Positions 46,765-57,883 of a stretch of DNA of 64,000 nucleotides are shown here, in pieces; the first letter of the stretch is position 1; each line of letters begins with the position of its first letter. The translations under genes and the position numbers were made by a program. The stretch comes from Anarhynchus alexandrinus (Eukaryota > Chordata > Aves > Charadriiformes > Charadriidae), in contig VUYV01000746.1 of the NCBI GenBank assembly GCA_008711295.1, positions 103,281 to 167,280 of the forward strand, read 5' to 3'. The notes beneath the pieces were generated by a model. It made no database searches and was not told where the DNA came from. It was given only the letters and a program-made list of their open reading frames with translations.

Positions 46765-46781
46765 TTAAATAAATAAATAAA
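46765..46781. repeat. (AAAT)n microsatellite
   Basis: Short run of AAAT units (TTAAATAAATAAATAAA). Confidence 0.85.
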
Positions 46782-47278
46782 GCAGCAGAACTGCTGGGAA
46801 AGCTGGGGGGAAAAAAAAAGACTGCCCGGCTCCCGTTCGGCTTTACGAAGGCCACATGACTAAATTTCAGTGAAAACGTCTTAAAACTTTGTGTCGCTAA
46901 ACTGGAGATGACCTTCATCACGTACCTTTGTACGCGCTGGTACCGGATTGTTGGTTATATGGATAATAAAGCCAATAAAGTTAGAAAGTAATTGCAGAGT
47001 TCCCCTTGAGGAGTTGAAGAAGAGACAGCCCCTTTTCAGCATCACGGCCCCGCTCTCGTCCTGCGGAAGATGCGGTTACGCGCTGCAGTCTCTCAGCAGC
47101 TTTCTCTATCAGCTGCTTATTTTCTGAACCACGGGTGTAAGTGAAGATGAAACTTCTGATATTGATGTGGCACGAGGGAGTGGGGTTGAGTTAGCAGTGG
47201 TAAGAGACCTTTGATCTCGTGTGTTGGTCAGTAGTAAGACGTGATCTCTCAAACTCTCAGCAGCTGAGAAGGTCTGTG

Positions 47279-47322
47279 GATGCAAACCTCAGGATTGCAA
47301 ACCTTGAGGATGCAAACCTCAC
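47279..47322. repeat. Three degenerate tandem units of about 15 bp
   Basis: GATGCAAACCTCAG, GATTGCAAACCTTGAG and GATGCAAACCTCAC follow each other. This is a small local duplication with two sequence variants. Confidence 0.8.
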
Positions 47323-49659
47323 CCGGGACAAGTCAGCGATGTTTCTGTTGGCGCTTGTAGCGGGACCGGGGTTTCACTTCAAATCTGTGTGGTTGGGTAA
47401 CGATATGGCACAGGGGTGTTGATATATCAGAGGGTTAATTAGCGAACACTTGGAGAAAACACTTAAAGTCATCGTGCTGGGTGTTTGTTACCGAACCAGA
47501 GCCCATTTCTTGTGGCAGCACGTGGAAAAAGTGGGAAAATGAGATGAGTGTTGACCAGCGCCGGCTCCTTGGAGGAACCCACAGCCTGATGTTGACAGCT
47601 GTGACAGCACATCGCGGTTTCTCCTTTTGCTGTGCTAGCAACTGTGAAACCCGTTATATTAGTATGTACGTCCTTCAGCTCCTCCGTACACCGAGTCAGA
47701 GCCCGTGGCGCTGAGGTTATAAAGTCCGTGCACGTGTTATCAAAAGCTCATGAAACGGGAAGGTTCTGGCTTTAAACCCTCCAAAGCAATCCGAGCAGGT
47801 GTACGACTCATTGCCAATTAAAACAGCTTTTAAGAAGTTGTGTTTTTAAAGTAGTTATGAGGTTTGTTCCCTTCCTCCCTGGAGGTAGATGCACGTTCAC
47901 AGGTCTACAGTAATAGTTGAGCTAATTGATAATTAGCATTGATAGTGAATGTAGTAGCACTGGCAGTGATAGTATTATCTAAATAGTTCTGGGGTTATTT
48001 TTTGCTTTTTCCCAAAAATGAAAAACAGAAGGAATTCTGGCTTCTTGTACAATAATGGAATTGGGTGATGCCTTGAGAGAATTAATCCTGGAAGGGCTTT
48101 TATTCTTATGTTTCAGTTAAATTAATTTAATGGGCAACAGGAGGATTAGATAAAGCAGGTTGTGCAGCATTAAACACTATTCGCAGCACCTAAACATTGT
48201 TTTTGTTCTTTCAGGCTCACCTTCTCGCTTTGTCCTTTGTCCTGTGTGCCATGTGTGTACTCGGCCCCACTTCTCGACGAGCTGCAACGTAGGCAGAAAG
48301 CTCAGTGCTCTTAGAATTCAATTAACTGCTACTTTTTTTTTTTTGTTAAATTCCATGATTACTGCAGCGTTTTAATTATTAAGACTTTTGATACAGCAAA
48401 TTACTGGGTAATTAGCTATAGACTACCATCTCGCATAGAGTGCCACCGCTTTTCTTCCCTTCTTCTGGCGCTTTGCTGGTGGGTACCTCCTGTCTCCAGA
48501 GCTTCAAGAATGACACCTCTTTTCATATGTTTACAAAGAGGTGCACGTCGCAGTAGCGCGTCCTACTTGAAACCCCAGCTTTTTCTTCAGGATTCATTTG
48601 CAGTTGCTTTCATTGCCCCTGAAATCATCTATGGCTGGATGTCATCGTCTCTTGGAAACGTTGTGCCTTTCCTCAACGCACGCGCCGTGCTTTGCTGTCA
48701 CCAGGCATCTCCGTGTGTCCCCGTTGAACCAGGGCACGTAGGATAATTTGAATCTGCTGTTCTGTTTTTAACCGACGTTCCTCATTGAAAACCCGTTAGG
48801 AAATCTCTCTTCTGCTTTGTAATCTCAGCTTCTGACTCCTCCTGCTAGGTCGAACTCAAACGTACCTCCGGAGCCTTCTCAGAGGCTGATCCGACTCGGG
48901 AGGAGTCCCCAGTGCGTCAGTAGAGCTGAAACGCCAACGTTTCTGCGGCTGCCCAGTGTGTCAGAGCCATAAGCTGAAAATAAATCTTGTTTTCAAGCGC
49001 CAGTACTGCGTAGCAAAATACTAGAGACGTTCTCAGAAGCTGAGAGTGTTATTTCTGGGTTGGTTTTTTTTTTTGACTCTTAAAGTTTCCTGAAGGTACA
49101 AGCGAGGTGGCCTTCGTTTGTGCTTTCGTGCCCAGAGGCTGCCAAAGACAGGTCTGGGTGAGAAGGTCCCCCAAGCACAGACCTGTTCACCAGACACAAA
49201 CGGTACTAAGAGCTGTTTTTATTTCCTATATCAAAGCGAAACAGTGAGTACAGGTACTTTTGAACACTAATGGCTCCTTCGTGCGAGAGCCTGCGAGCCG
49301 GCACGGGATGGCGCGGCAGCTTTATTAAGATCCCCAGATTATAAGGAGCTGTTGTGGTCTTCTCATCTGACCTCTGCAGAAAACAAGCCGTGGTGTTTTC
49401 TTGAATTAGTGCCCGTTTGAAAGAGGGCACGTGCTTTAGAAAGGCATCCAGTCTTGACTTGGGGGGGGGAAATAAATCCGTGACAGACAGTACAGTGTAA
49501 CCTTTGATGTAAGTGGTTAATTATGCTGTGGAAATGTATGCCTAACCGCTCCTCGAAGCCTGTCCAGCTTCAACTTTCCAACCTTTGGATTTTTTTAAAA
49601 AATTCATTAGTGAAGGTTTTTTTTTTTTTTCCTTCATCAGTTCTGTGCCCTCTATTGCG

Positions 49660-49880
49660 TGCTTGCAGAGTGATCCAGTAACCTCTTAGCCTTCTCTTTG
49701 CTAAGCTAACAAGACTGAGCTCACGGCTTCTCGGTGTCTGGCTGTAAGGAATGCCTTCCAGCCTTTCAATAACTTCCAGGCTTCTTTTGTGCACCCTTCC
49801 ACCCGCTTTTGCCCTGATCTCTCTTCGGGTACGAGTGCCAGGGTTTCATGCGCCATTCCAGATGCGAGACCGATACAGAG
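49660..49880 (-). mobile_element. Probable ancient CR1/L3-like LINE relic
   Basis: The minus-strand frame 49570-49794 contains a stretch resembling the CR1 polymerase end: VIERLEGIPYSQ, then RELSLVSLAKRRLRG, compared with the [11 protein letters not shown] and [13 protein letters not shown] of young copies. Only this motif is conserved. The 3' tail is not visible and the sequence is strongly diverged, so it probably predates the other copies. Confidence 0.5.
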
Positions 49881-51979
49881 CGATGCTGTAAACTTTTACT
49901 TCTGACAAAGCTCTCGGCTTTATATAGCCATTGCCAATTAGCTAATTAATACCCGTCGTCACAGTGGGACCGTCACTGCTGTTGATTATCTTCACTATTC
50001 CCAAATTTGCTAGAGTCACAGCTTTACACAGTAATCCTATAGATCACCAGTTTCATATTTTTTTTTTCCCCCTAGACGTATTTACCTCTACTGACATTGG
50101 AATTCATACAGTAGATTGACTATATTATGAAAAAATTATAATAATAATAAAAAAAGAAATTATATTATTCTGTTAATGCTGTGTTCACTTTATTATATAT
50201 CATTTTTTCCCAAAACCATAATTTACAAACCTTCTGTAGTCATTATATCCGCAGGAATTTGAGATGGGAAGAGTTCTGGTCTGTTCAGTCCAGCAAGGGG
50301 TTGTTGGAGCCACTCTTGTATGTACTTTTATTGTCTGATTAAGCTCCTGCTAATTACTGTTGCTTTAAAAATGAAGATGGACCAAACCTAGGCTGAAAAT
50401 TAGAAGATTTCTATCCAACAAAAGAGAAGGCTTTTGGAAGAGTCTTGTATTTCAGTTGGAATACAGAGAGCAAAAGGAAAAGAGGAATTAAGATTTCTGG
50501 GACCTTGTAAAATCCAACATCTGTGGTTTCCTCATTTCTAGTTATATGTTAAGGATCTTTAGTTATATGTTAAGGATCTTGTCGTGTGCCTGCCCATCTT
50601 TCCTTTAGTAGATGCTTTGTTGACTTTTAGTGTTTTGGCTTTGTCAGATCCTTGGTGGAAAAATAAATTTATCTCTCTCTGTTTATTCAAAGCCAAATTT
50701 GTCATCGTCATAAGAATACTGCTTAGCCAAGATGTGTGTGCTGTAAATCCATGTCGCCGGACATGAATTCTATTATTCTCCCTTAATTCTTTTTTAATAG
50801 AGTCTTCTATCATCTGTTCTGTGATTTTGTCCCTGATCAATATGAGGTGGAGAGGCCAGTAATTACCTGGTCATCCCGTTTACCCTTGCAAAATTCATGG
50901 CGTGCTGTTAGTTTTCATTTGATTTTTCTGGACCCCCCCAAATATATGAAGGCGTCGTGAAAATCAGTGTTGATGGTGTGGAGTTTGAAACTGTCATGAT
51001 TTTCTGACAAAGCAAAATGTTCACACTGCAGCATCCATCTTAATTCGGAATATATGAGGATGTGAAATACCTTTTGCAGCTTTTAATTGATGGAATAGAG
51101 CTTGCTCGGAGCTCAGGCCTCCTATCGAAAACCTCACAAGAGGCACAAATAATGAATGAATTTAGCTGTCGCCCCGTGGCCAGGCATGTTTTATTGCTTG
51201 TGCTTTGTTCGTGGGTCAATCTTGAGCCTGATAAGGCCTAACGACTCACACAACTTCACGTGGGGCTCAGCCAAAGAACGAAAACGCGATCTGGAGCATT
51301 GCGGTGAGCACGAGCAGCGGTTGGACACAGGAGCGAATTCGTTCTTGCCCCGTTGCGGTTCAGAAAGACAGTGTGGTGCGCGCTGCTATCAGATCGGCGT
51401 GAGAGACAGGCTGCATGTGCTGATACGACCTTTCGAAATTTGAGAATTTAATTAAGCCTCCAAATCCATAAATAGTGCTTTTTTTTTTTTTAATAAACCA
51501 TTTTATATTAATTTTCATTTCCACAGAGCAGCTGGGGAAAGAGTACTTTGTTCTCTTGCTTTATGTACGGCTTTATTTGCTTGACATGGATGTAAATATT
51601 CTACGCGGATGGCAGAATTCAACCACTGAACAGAAAGTCAAAAGTCCTTGTTATAGATGAATGGGATGTTGCAAACTTTACGGTCACTCATAAATCTTGC
51701 TGTACGTCCATGTGATTAATGTCTAACAAGCTTTTTGATTGATGGCTTAGCAAGTACTAATCAGGTGTTATGGGACCAAATCATGAAATCCCTTACTGGG
51801 TTGGTCAAGGCAAGCTCCTGTTCGCTGAGATAGGCAGGAAAATGTCTGGGGTTTGTTTTCTTTTAAGTGGAATTTAAAGTTCTAGCTTGCTGTGGCTTTT
51901 ACTAAGTACACAGCCAGGCCACAACTTCGAATGTTGAAATATGATACTGATTAAAATCCTCTACCAGGATTATGGGCGG
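49881..51979 (+). other. EXOC4 intron, AT-rich unique sequence
   Basis: This is intron without a recognised gene. It contains an ATA-rich patch (50129-50165), a perfect 21-bp tandem duplication (50539-50580) and a 13-base poly-T (51479-51491). Confidence 0.55.
50539..50580. repeat. Perfect 21-bp tandem duplication
   Basis: TAGTTATATGTTAAGGATCTT occurs twice with no mismatch and no spacer (50539-50559 and 50560-50580). Perfect identity suggests a recent event, or an assembly artefact. Confidence 0.95.
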
Positions 51980-52533
51980 TGATTCTGCCCCTCTACTCTA
52001 CTCTGGTGAGACCCCACCTGCAGTACTGCCTCCATCTCTGGAGCCCCCAACAAAGGAGAGACATGGACCTGTTGATGAGGGGCCAGAGGAGGCCACCGAG
52101 ATGTTGCGAGGGCTGGAGCCCCTCTGCTGGGAGGACAGGCTGGGAGAGTTGGGGGTGTTCAGCCTGGAGAAGAGAAGGCTCTGGGGAGACCTTATTGTGG
52201 CCTTTCAGTACCTAAAGAGTGCCTACAGGAGAGCTGGGGAAGGGCTTTTTACAAGGACGTGTAGTGATAGGACGAGGGGGAATGGCTTTAAACTGGAAGA
52301 GGGGAGATTTAGATTAGATGCTAAGAAGAAATTCTTGCCTGTGAGGGTGGTGAGCCCCTGGCGCAGGTTGCCCAGAGAAGCTGTGTCTGCCCCATCCCTG
52401 GAGGTGTTCAAGGCCATGTTGGACGGGGCTTGGAGCAACCTGGTCTGGTGGGAGGTGTCCCTGCCCATGGCAGGGGGGTTGGAACTGGATGATCTTCAAG
52501 GTGCTTTCCAACCTAAACCACTCTATGATTATG
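51980..52533 (+). mobile_element. CR1 LINE 3' fragment with open frame
   Basis: Frame 51972-52553 (193 codons) is open. Its downstream part reads the CR1 polymerase end ([40 protein letters not shown]). Its upstream part covers the LLYSGETPPAVLPPSLEPP region, which is read in a shifted frame, so an indel separates the two halves. The copy ends with GGAACTGGATGATCTTCAAGG, CCAACCTAAACC and a short ATTATG tail. Confidence 0.94.
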
Positions 52534-54701
52534 AGAGCAGAACAAGTGGGTAAGTTAAACTGTCCAGACATCGGGAATAAATTGAGGCCGACAGCACTGG
52601 GTGAAGGCCATGCAGCGCACAACCCAACGAGAAATGAAAACTTCAGGCTATGTTTTGAGGCAAGTAGCTGGCAAAATTTTGAGACTGGCCCCCATGTTAA
52701 TTGTATTGCTTAAAAATTGTAAGGATTTTAATCTCCATGCTGCGGTTCTAAGCCAAATGTACTGTGCGTTGAAGATCTCTCCTGTCTTGACTTCTCTCCC
52801 ACTTGGCGTATTGTAACTGCTCGGCCGTGCTTACGCGTAATTACTCGGTTCTGAAGAATTTGTGTGGCTGTCAAATGCGGGGCACTGGAGCAGAAAGAGC
52901 TTTGATCTGCCTCGCACCGTTTCTGCTGGGCCTGAATTTTATAACTTAAAGATGAACTTTGAGAATAGTTATCAAAACCAGCTATTTTCACTTCTTTTAC
53001 AGCTTTTCACTTATTCAGAGCCTTGTGTCTCACCACCCTGCCCTGCCTATCTAGTAATACCATAAATTAACAATTTTCTCCTTTTTTTTCCCCTAATCTG
53101 TGCCGTTTTCAGAACCGTTCGCAGTATGTAACCACAAACTCATCTTTTATTTCTCTAATTCACTTTTTAACCAACGGGGATCACTCATTATGTTCCTAGC
53201 CCAAACCTCTGTTGGCTTATTGTAATCTCGGAGCCAAGTACTGTGTTACACGCTTTACGTTTCCTTCTCCTGATATCAAGTGACACCCGAGTCGTGGAAT
53301 CCATTATAAAAAGGTTTCATCCATAATGGGAGAACAAATTGCTAAGTGTTTTTCTTTTCCTTTTCTTTTTTTTTTTTTAAACTTGATTAAGTTTGAGGGT
53401 TTAATTACATTTTTGTGGCGATTTTAGGGTTGTTAAGTAGAGAAGATGAAATGCAAATAAGCGAATACAAACAGATTTGGGAAATTACTGTTAAAAATTA
53501 GCGCAGCGATTATTTTTACTCTTAACAATAAGCGTGCTTTTTAAAAGCCTTTGCTCAGGTAAAGTTTTAATTGAGATGTTTTAGGAGTTGAAGTTTCTTT
53601 GTGTTTGTATTATTTTTTTTCCTAAGCTATCCTGAATTGTGTCTAATTAGGGGCATGATACCATTTGCCTGGATATTTATTCCTATGTAATTTGTTTAAA
53701 CTTAGACAGCACAGTACTGATGTATTCCTTTCATTCCAGACAACTCTCTTTGATGGGCTTTGACTAGCTAATTATCAAAATGGAACACATTACTAATAGC
53801 CTCCGAGTAGGTAGAGTTTTCTGAAAAGAAATAGACTTTCTGAATGCAGTGACAAAAGTTAATTCTAAGGGGTTTCTTTCCATCTTCGCACACAAGGAAA
53901 TTAAAAATGAATGATTTGAAATCTGCTGCTGCAACGCTGAGATGCTTAAACAGCGTCAAATATGGGGCCACCGCTCGGGGCTGCGGGGGTTTCACAAGCC
54001 CTGGGTCTGAAAAAGGGACCCCCAACCCCTCCCCGAGTGTGCGGGGCTCGGGGGAAATCAGTCCTCAACTACGTGGGCAGAACCGATGGCTGTGGGAATT
54101 CATATTTTCAATGGTAAAAGAAACATGTTTGGTTCGGGAGCTATTCAAGGGCAATTTTTGCAGCGTTCCCAGGATTTTTTTCCAGCAGCATATGTGACCT
54201 GCAGCACACGCACCCGAACACGCGTGAATGTTTTATATCTCTACATATAAATATATAGAAAATATAGAGGCATACATACACATATAGAAAATATGCTTTT
54301 GTAACTGAACAGATCAATATTGCTAACCTTTGTGTTTTTCGGGGCTGGGGTATGTAATCAGTGCGTAAAGGCCAGCCAACAACCCGCCCACCATCTCCCT
54401 GGTGCTGCTCGAATCAGTTTGGGGAGGAGTGGGCGCTTCTGGCAAAGATACCTTTGGGTGCCATCAGGGTTTTGTAGCAGATTGAGTTGGTCAAGTAATG
54501 TAAAATGAGCTTTTTACCAAATTAGTGACAGTGGTGTGTAAGTCACTAGGATCACGTTTCTGAAAAGTCTGTCAATTAGAGTTTTTGAGGTTTTTAGTAA
54601 TTTTCCAGGCTTATAGAGTACCTAAAGACCCGAGATGTTCAGGTTCTATTATAATGGTGGGTTTTTTTTGAATGCTGAGTTCCTCTTCCTTGTGTTTGCA
54701 G
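52534..54701 (+). other. EXOC4 intron leading to third visible exon
   Basis: This is intron without a recognised gene. It includes an AT-rich block with an ATGCAAAT octamer (53451-53458), an AACAAT site (53524-53529) and a GC-richer patch at 53960-54060. An AT/CA-rich simple repeat lies at 54220-54300. The end carries a polypyrimidine tract and the acceptor for the exon at 54702. Confidence 0.55.
54235..54298. repeat. Degenerate AT-rich simple repeat
   Basis: TATAGAAAATAT occurs twice (about 54255 and 54280) within TACATATAAATATATAG and CATACATACACATATAG sequence. It is low-complexity and may vary in length. Confidence 0.65.
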
Positions 54702-54847
54702 ATGCTGCTGACGGAGTATCTGGATATGAAGAACACCCGCACTGCCTCGGAGCCGTCCGCCCAGCTTAGCTACGCCAGCTCTGGCAGAGAATTCGCAGCC
54801 TTCTTCGCAAAGAAGAAGCCACAGAGACCTAAAAACCCGTTGTTCAA
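54702..54847 (+). CDS. EXOC4: EXOC4 (Sec8) internal exon, third in window
   Basis: This exon is 146 bases long: 48 codons in phase 0, then AA of a lysine codon. It encodes [40 protein letters not shown] and QRPKNPLF, which match human Sec8 at about residues 395-442 with very few changes (from memory). The basic KKKPQRPK stretch is a clear landmark. The acceptor is CTTCCTTGTGTTTGCAG with a good pyrimidine tract, and the donor is TTCAA|GTAAGT, near perfect. The dangling AA is completed by G at 59818. The first codon being ATG is a coincidence of the exon boundary and not a start. The exon sits at the end of a 45-kb intron. Confidence 0.97.
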
Positions 54848-57255
54848 GTAAGTGCTGGGAGGATGTTAAAGCTGTGCCTAAGCTGTCTTTGGTGCCCGGA
54901 GTATTGCGCAGCATTGGCCGCTAATCGCACTTTCACAGTGTGAGAGGAGCGTAAGTCTTGAGATGGAGATTTAATGCCCAAAGCTGAAGCCTCAGTAAGA
55001 TCTCTGTTACGGATTCATCGCTGGTTTTTAAAGCTTTTAAAGCGTTGCTCTTTCCAAAGCTCATCTCGGGACTGGGATCCCATTATACAAGCTGCTGCAA
55101 AGCATGCAGTGATACATTACGCCTCTCTTTGTCCACGGTAAATTCAGAACCTGTTAAAGGGAGCGATAAAGGGGACCGGACAAAGAGAATTAAGATAACT
55201 GTATAATTACTAGGTAGACTAAGCGGTTAATCCTATCGCTAACTCCTTTAATTCGGAGTTCAGAGTGGAAAGAATTAAGTGGTTGGGAGGAGAGTGTAAG
55301 AGAGAGGATGAGAAGCGGAGAGGCTGGGTGGCTGAGGGAGGGATTTGGGGGAACAAATTTGATGTGCAAGAGTAAGAATTGAGGAGGAGTTATTGGTGAG
55401 CAGCACTGTTAGGAGAGGAGAGGTGGGCTTGTTCTTATGCCTAGATTCAGGGGAGCTGTGCTGAATTTTCACCTCTTCCCATGACTACACGTGCTGGTCA
55501 TTCTCTTTGGCTTCTTGAGGATTTTGGGGGGTACCAAAACGTGCTGGGTTGGCAGCAGATGCTCTGAGTTTGAAGAGCACAGCTTCTTCAGCTCTGCCAG
55601 CATATCTGCGTGTGTGGCTGCTCCCTAACTCAGCTCTGCCAAAGTAATCTTTTAAATGATTTTTTTTTTTTTTAACAATGAGATTGTTCGAAAACAGTTG
55701 GTGAGGGACCGAGCAAGTTTCGGGGTAGATTTGAGGGAAGGATGGTGTGGAGCAGTGGTGGGGAGTGCCAGCAGCTCGAGGCATTAACCTTTTAACCGCG
55801 CTCAGCTGCAGCAGGAGCAGCGTATCTGGTGGGTCCTCAGCACCCCTCTGCACCGTAAGCTGCTGCAGGGCTTGGGCTGTCTTCCTCTCCCCATCTGAGC
55901 GGTGCTGAGCCTTACGAGAGAGTCCAAGGTTAAAAAAAAATCCAGCATAATTTTTGCTGGAGGGGGAGCGATTGGAAGCAAGCTGGAGTTTTCACCCATT
56001 ATTTGCTGGAGAAGGGGAGCCATGAAGTCTGTTGTTTTTTTGGGTCTTTTTTTTGGTTTTTTAATGAAGAACCCCTCATTTATGATTGGAGATAGATCGT
56101 TATATGGTGGGGCAGTAACGCAGGAAAGGCTGAGAGTAACGGGCTGCTTCAGGCAAGTGGGAGGAGGGCTTTGTGTTCTGAATCCTCTTTACAGATTGTT
56201 GGTTGGTTGTGGGTTTGGGTTTTTTTTTCAGCTAAAACTTATTTCTGGATTATCCGGCCCTCCCTGTGCTTTGCCCCACGGGTGTGTGTATCTGGTGGCT
56301 GTATTCTCGTAGTTCCTAAGGCCCCGGTTGGAAATCGAAGTTTTCTGCGCTGCCGGCTCTCCCTCTCGCAGGATGAGCTCTCTGTGCAACCTCCTGTTAT
56401 CAGAAGGTTAACGGTTGCCTGGAGGATTTCAGAAGTGCCTCCTGCCCCTGTCAACGCAGGGTTATCCCCCCTTCCTTTTATTTTTTTTTAACATTCCTAT
56501 GGCTGTTTGGGTTGAGAATGACACTCTTTGCATTTTCTCTGACTTGCAGCTGTATATTGGAGCAAAATAGGGCTGCTCACCTCTCCGTATTGTGTCTCTT
56601 CTCGGGTGTACTTGGACCATTTAAGTTTGGGGAATGCTCTATTTCACCTCCAGCAGTTTAAGGCTGTATATTAGTTTGTCAGCAGAGAGTGAAGGTGGGT
56701 ATAATTGTTTAAAGTGAAGGTGCGTAACCTCCCAGGAGCAGCATGTCTCTTACCGCTCATGGTCTTGTCACCAAGTCATCGCCGGCACCACCGTGACAGC
56801 AGCGCTTATTGGGATCTCTTATTTGGTTATCTGTCTTCTGTCAGCTGTCACTATATCTATGGAAATCTCCGTTGAAATGGAATTTCTCAGTCCACCGAGG
56901 GATGTACACGTTTGATGGAGTGTTATTCTTGTCTCCTCTCCCATCTTCAGTGCTTTTCGTGCCGGGCGGTGAGGTTCTTTTTCTTGCCTTTCCATTAGCC
57001 CCATCCAAATCAGAGGAGCTTTCCACTTGTCATCGGAATATCTGCATTTAATTCCTCGCTTCAGAGGTCTCTTAGGGCAGAGCTCCACCTCACGTTGTAC
57101 TCGCAGATGGATGCAGGTGTTTGTGCCGGGTCCCGCGATAGCTTGCTGTAAGCTAATTTTATAAATCCGAAGTATTTTTGCTAGTTGTGTGTTCTAGCAA
57201 TAGTGGGAAGAATGAAAACTCCATGAATGAAAAAATGAAAACTGCGATGTGCGAT
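54848..57255 (+). other. EXOC4 intron between third and fourth exons, first half
   Basis: This is intron with no recognised gene. A C-poor, G/A-rich patch at 55262-55440 stands out. Open frames at 55485-55853 (minus) and 55902-56312 (plus) have no recognisable product. Confidence 0.55.
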
Positions 57256-57883
57256 CGCAGCCCAGAAGGCCAACCGCATCCTGGGCTGCATCAGCAGAAG
57301 TGTAGCCAGCAGGGCGAGGGGGGGATTCTGCCCCTCTACTCCACTCTCGTGAGACCCCACCTGGAGTACTGCATCCAGCTCTGGAGTCCCCAACAGAAGG
57401 AGGACATGGACCTGCTGGAGCGTGTCCAGAGGAGAGCCACGAGGATGATCCGAGGGCTGGAGCACCTCTCCTATGAGGACAGGCTGAAAGAGTTGGGGCT
57501 GTTCAGCCTGGAGAAGAGAAGGCTCTGGGGTGATCTTATTGTGGCCTTCCAGTCCCTAAAGGGGGCCTACAGGAGAGCTGGGGAAGGACTTTTTACTGGG
57601 GCATGTAGTGATAGGATGAGGGGGAATGGCTTCAAACTGGAAGAGGGCAGGTTTAGATTGAACATGAGGAAGAAGTTTTTCACTGTGAGGGTGGTGAGGC
57701 ACTGGCACAGGTTGCCCAGAGAGGTTGTTGAGTCCCCATCCCTGGAGGTGTTCAAGGCCAGGCTGGACGTGGCCTTGGGCAGCCTGGTCTGGTGGGAGGT
57801 GTCCCTGCCTATGGCAGGGGGGTTGGAACTCGATGATCTTCAAGGTCCTTTCCAACCTAAACCATTCTAGGATTCTATGATTC
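57256..57883 (+). mobile_element. CR1 LINE 3' fragment, long open frame
   Basis: This is the best-preserved CR1 copy: about 628 bases with one open frame (57178-57870, 230 codons, including non-CR1 sequence at its start). It reads [60 protein letters not shown] and [20 protein letters not shown]. It ends with GGAACTCGATGATCTTCAAGG and the tail ATTCTAGGATTCTATGATTC. It begins with CAGCCCAGAAGGCCAACCGC, further 5' than most copies. The catalytic reverse-transcriptase core is absent, so it cannot move by itself. Confidence 0.96.

Larger units (their letters stand above)
44307..49659 (+). other. EXOC4 intron, unique sequence with CpG patch
   Basis: This is about 5.4 kb of intron without a recognised gene. 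It holds a CpG-dense patch (45582-45710), AT/CA microsatellite-like sequence (46165-46250), an AAAT run (46765-46781) and a three-fold GATGCAAACCT-like repeat (47279-47322). Open frames are below 110 codons and unfamiliar. Confidence 0.55.

Noticed and set aside
47279..47322. Short tandem units as a CRISPR-like array
   Set aside because: There are only three degenerate units with no spacers, in a vertebrate intron.
49140..49185. Hairpin ACAGGTCTG...CAGACCTGT as a microRNA precursor
   Set aside because: The stem is only about 9 bp with no extended pairing, too short for a microRNA hairpin.
54702..54704. ATG at the start of the third exon as a translation start
   Set aside because: It is an internal methionine of Sec8, directly preceded by a splice acceptor and in phase with the previous exon.
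57178..57870. 230-codon frame as a host protein
   Set aside because: It is the C-terminal end of the CR1 polymerase ORF plus flank; the catalytic core is missing.
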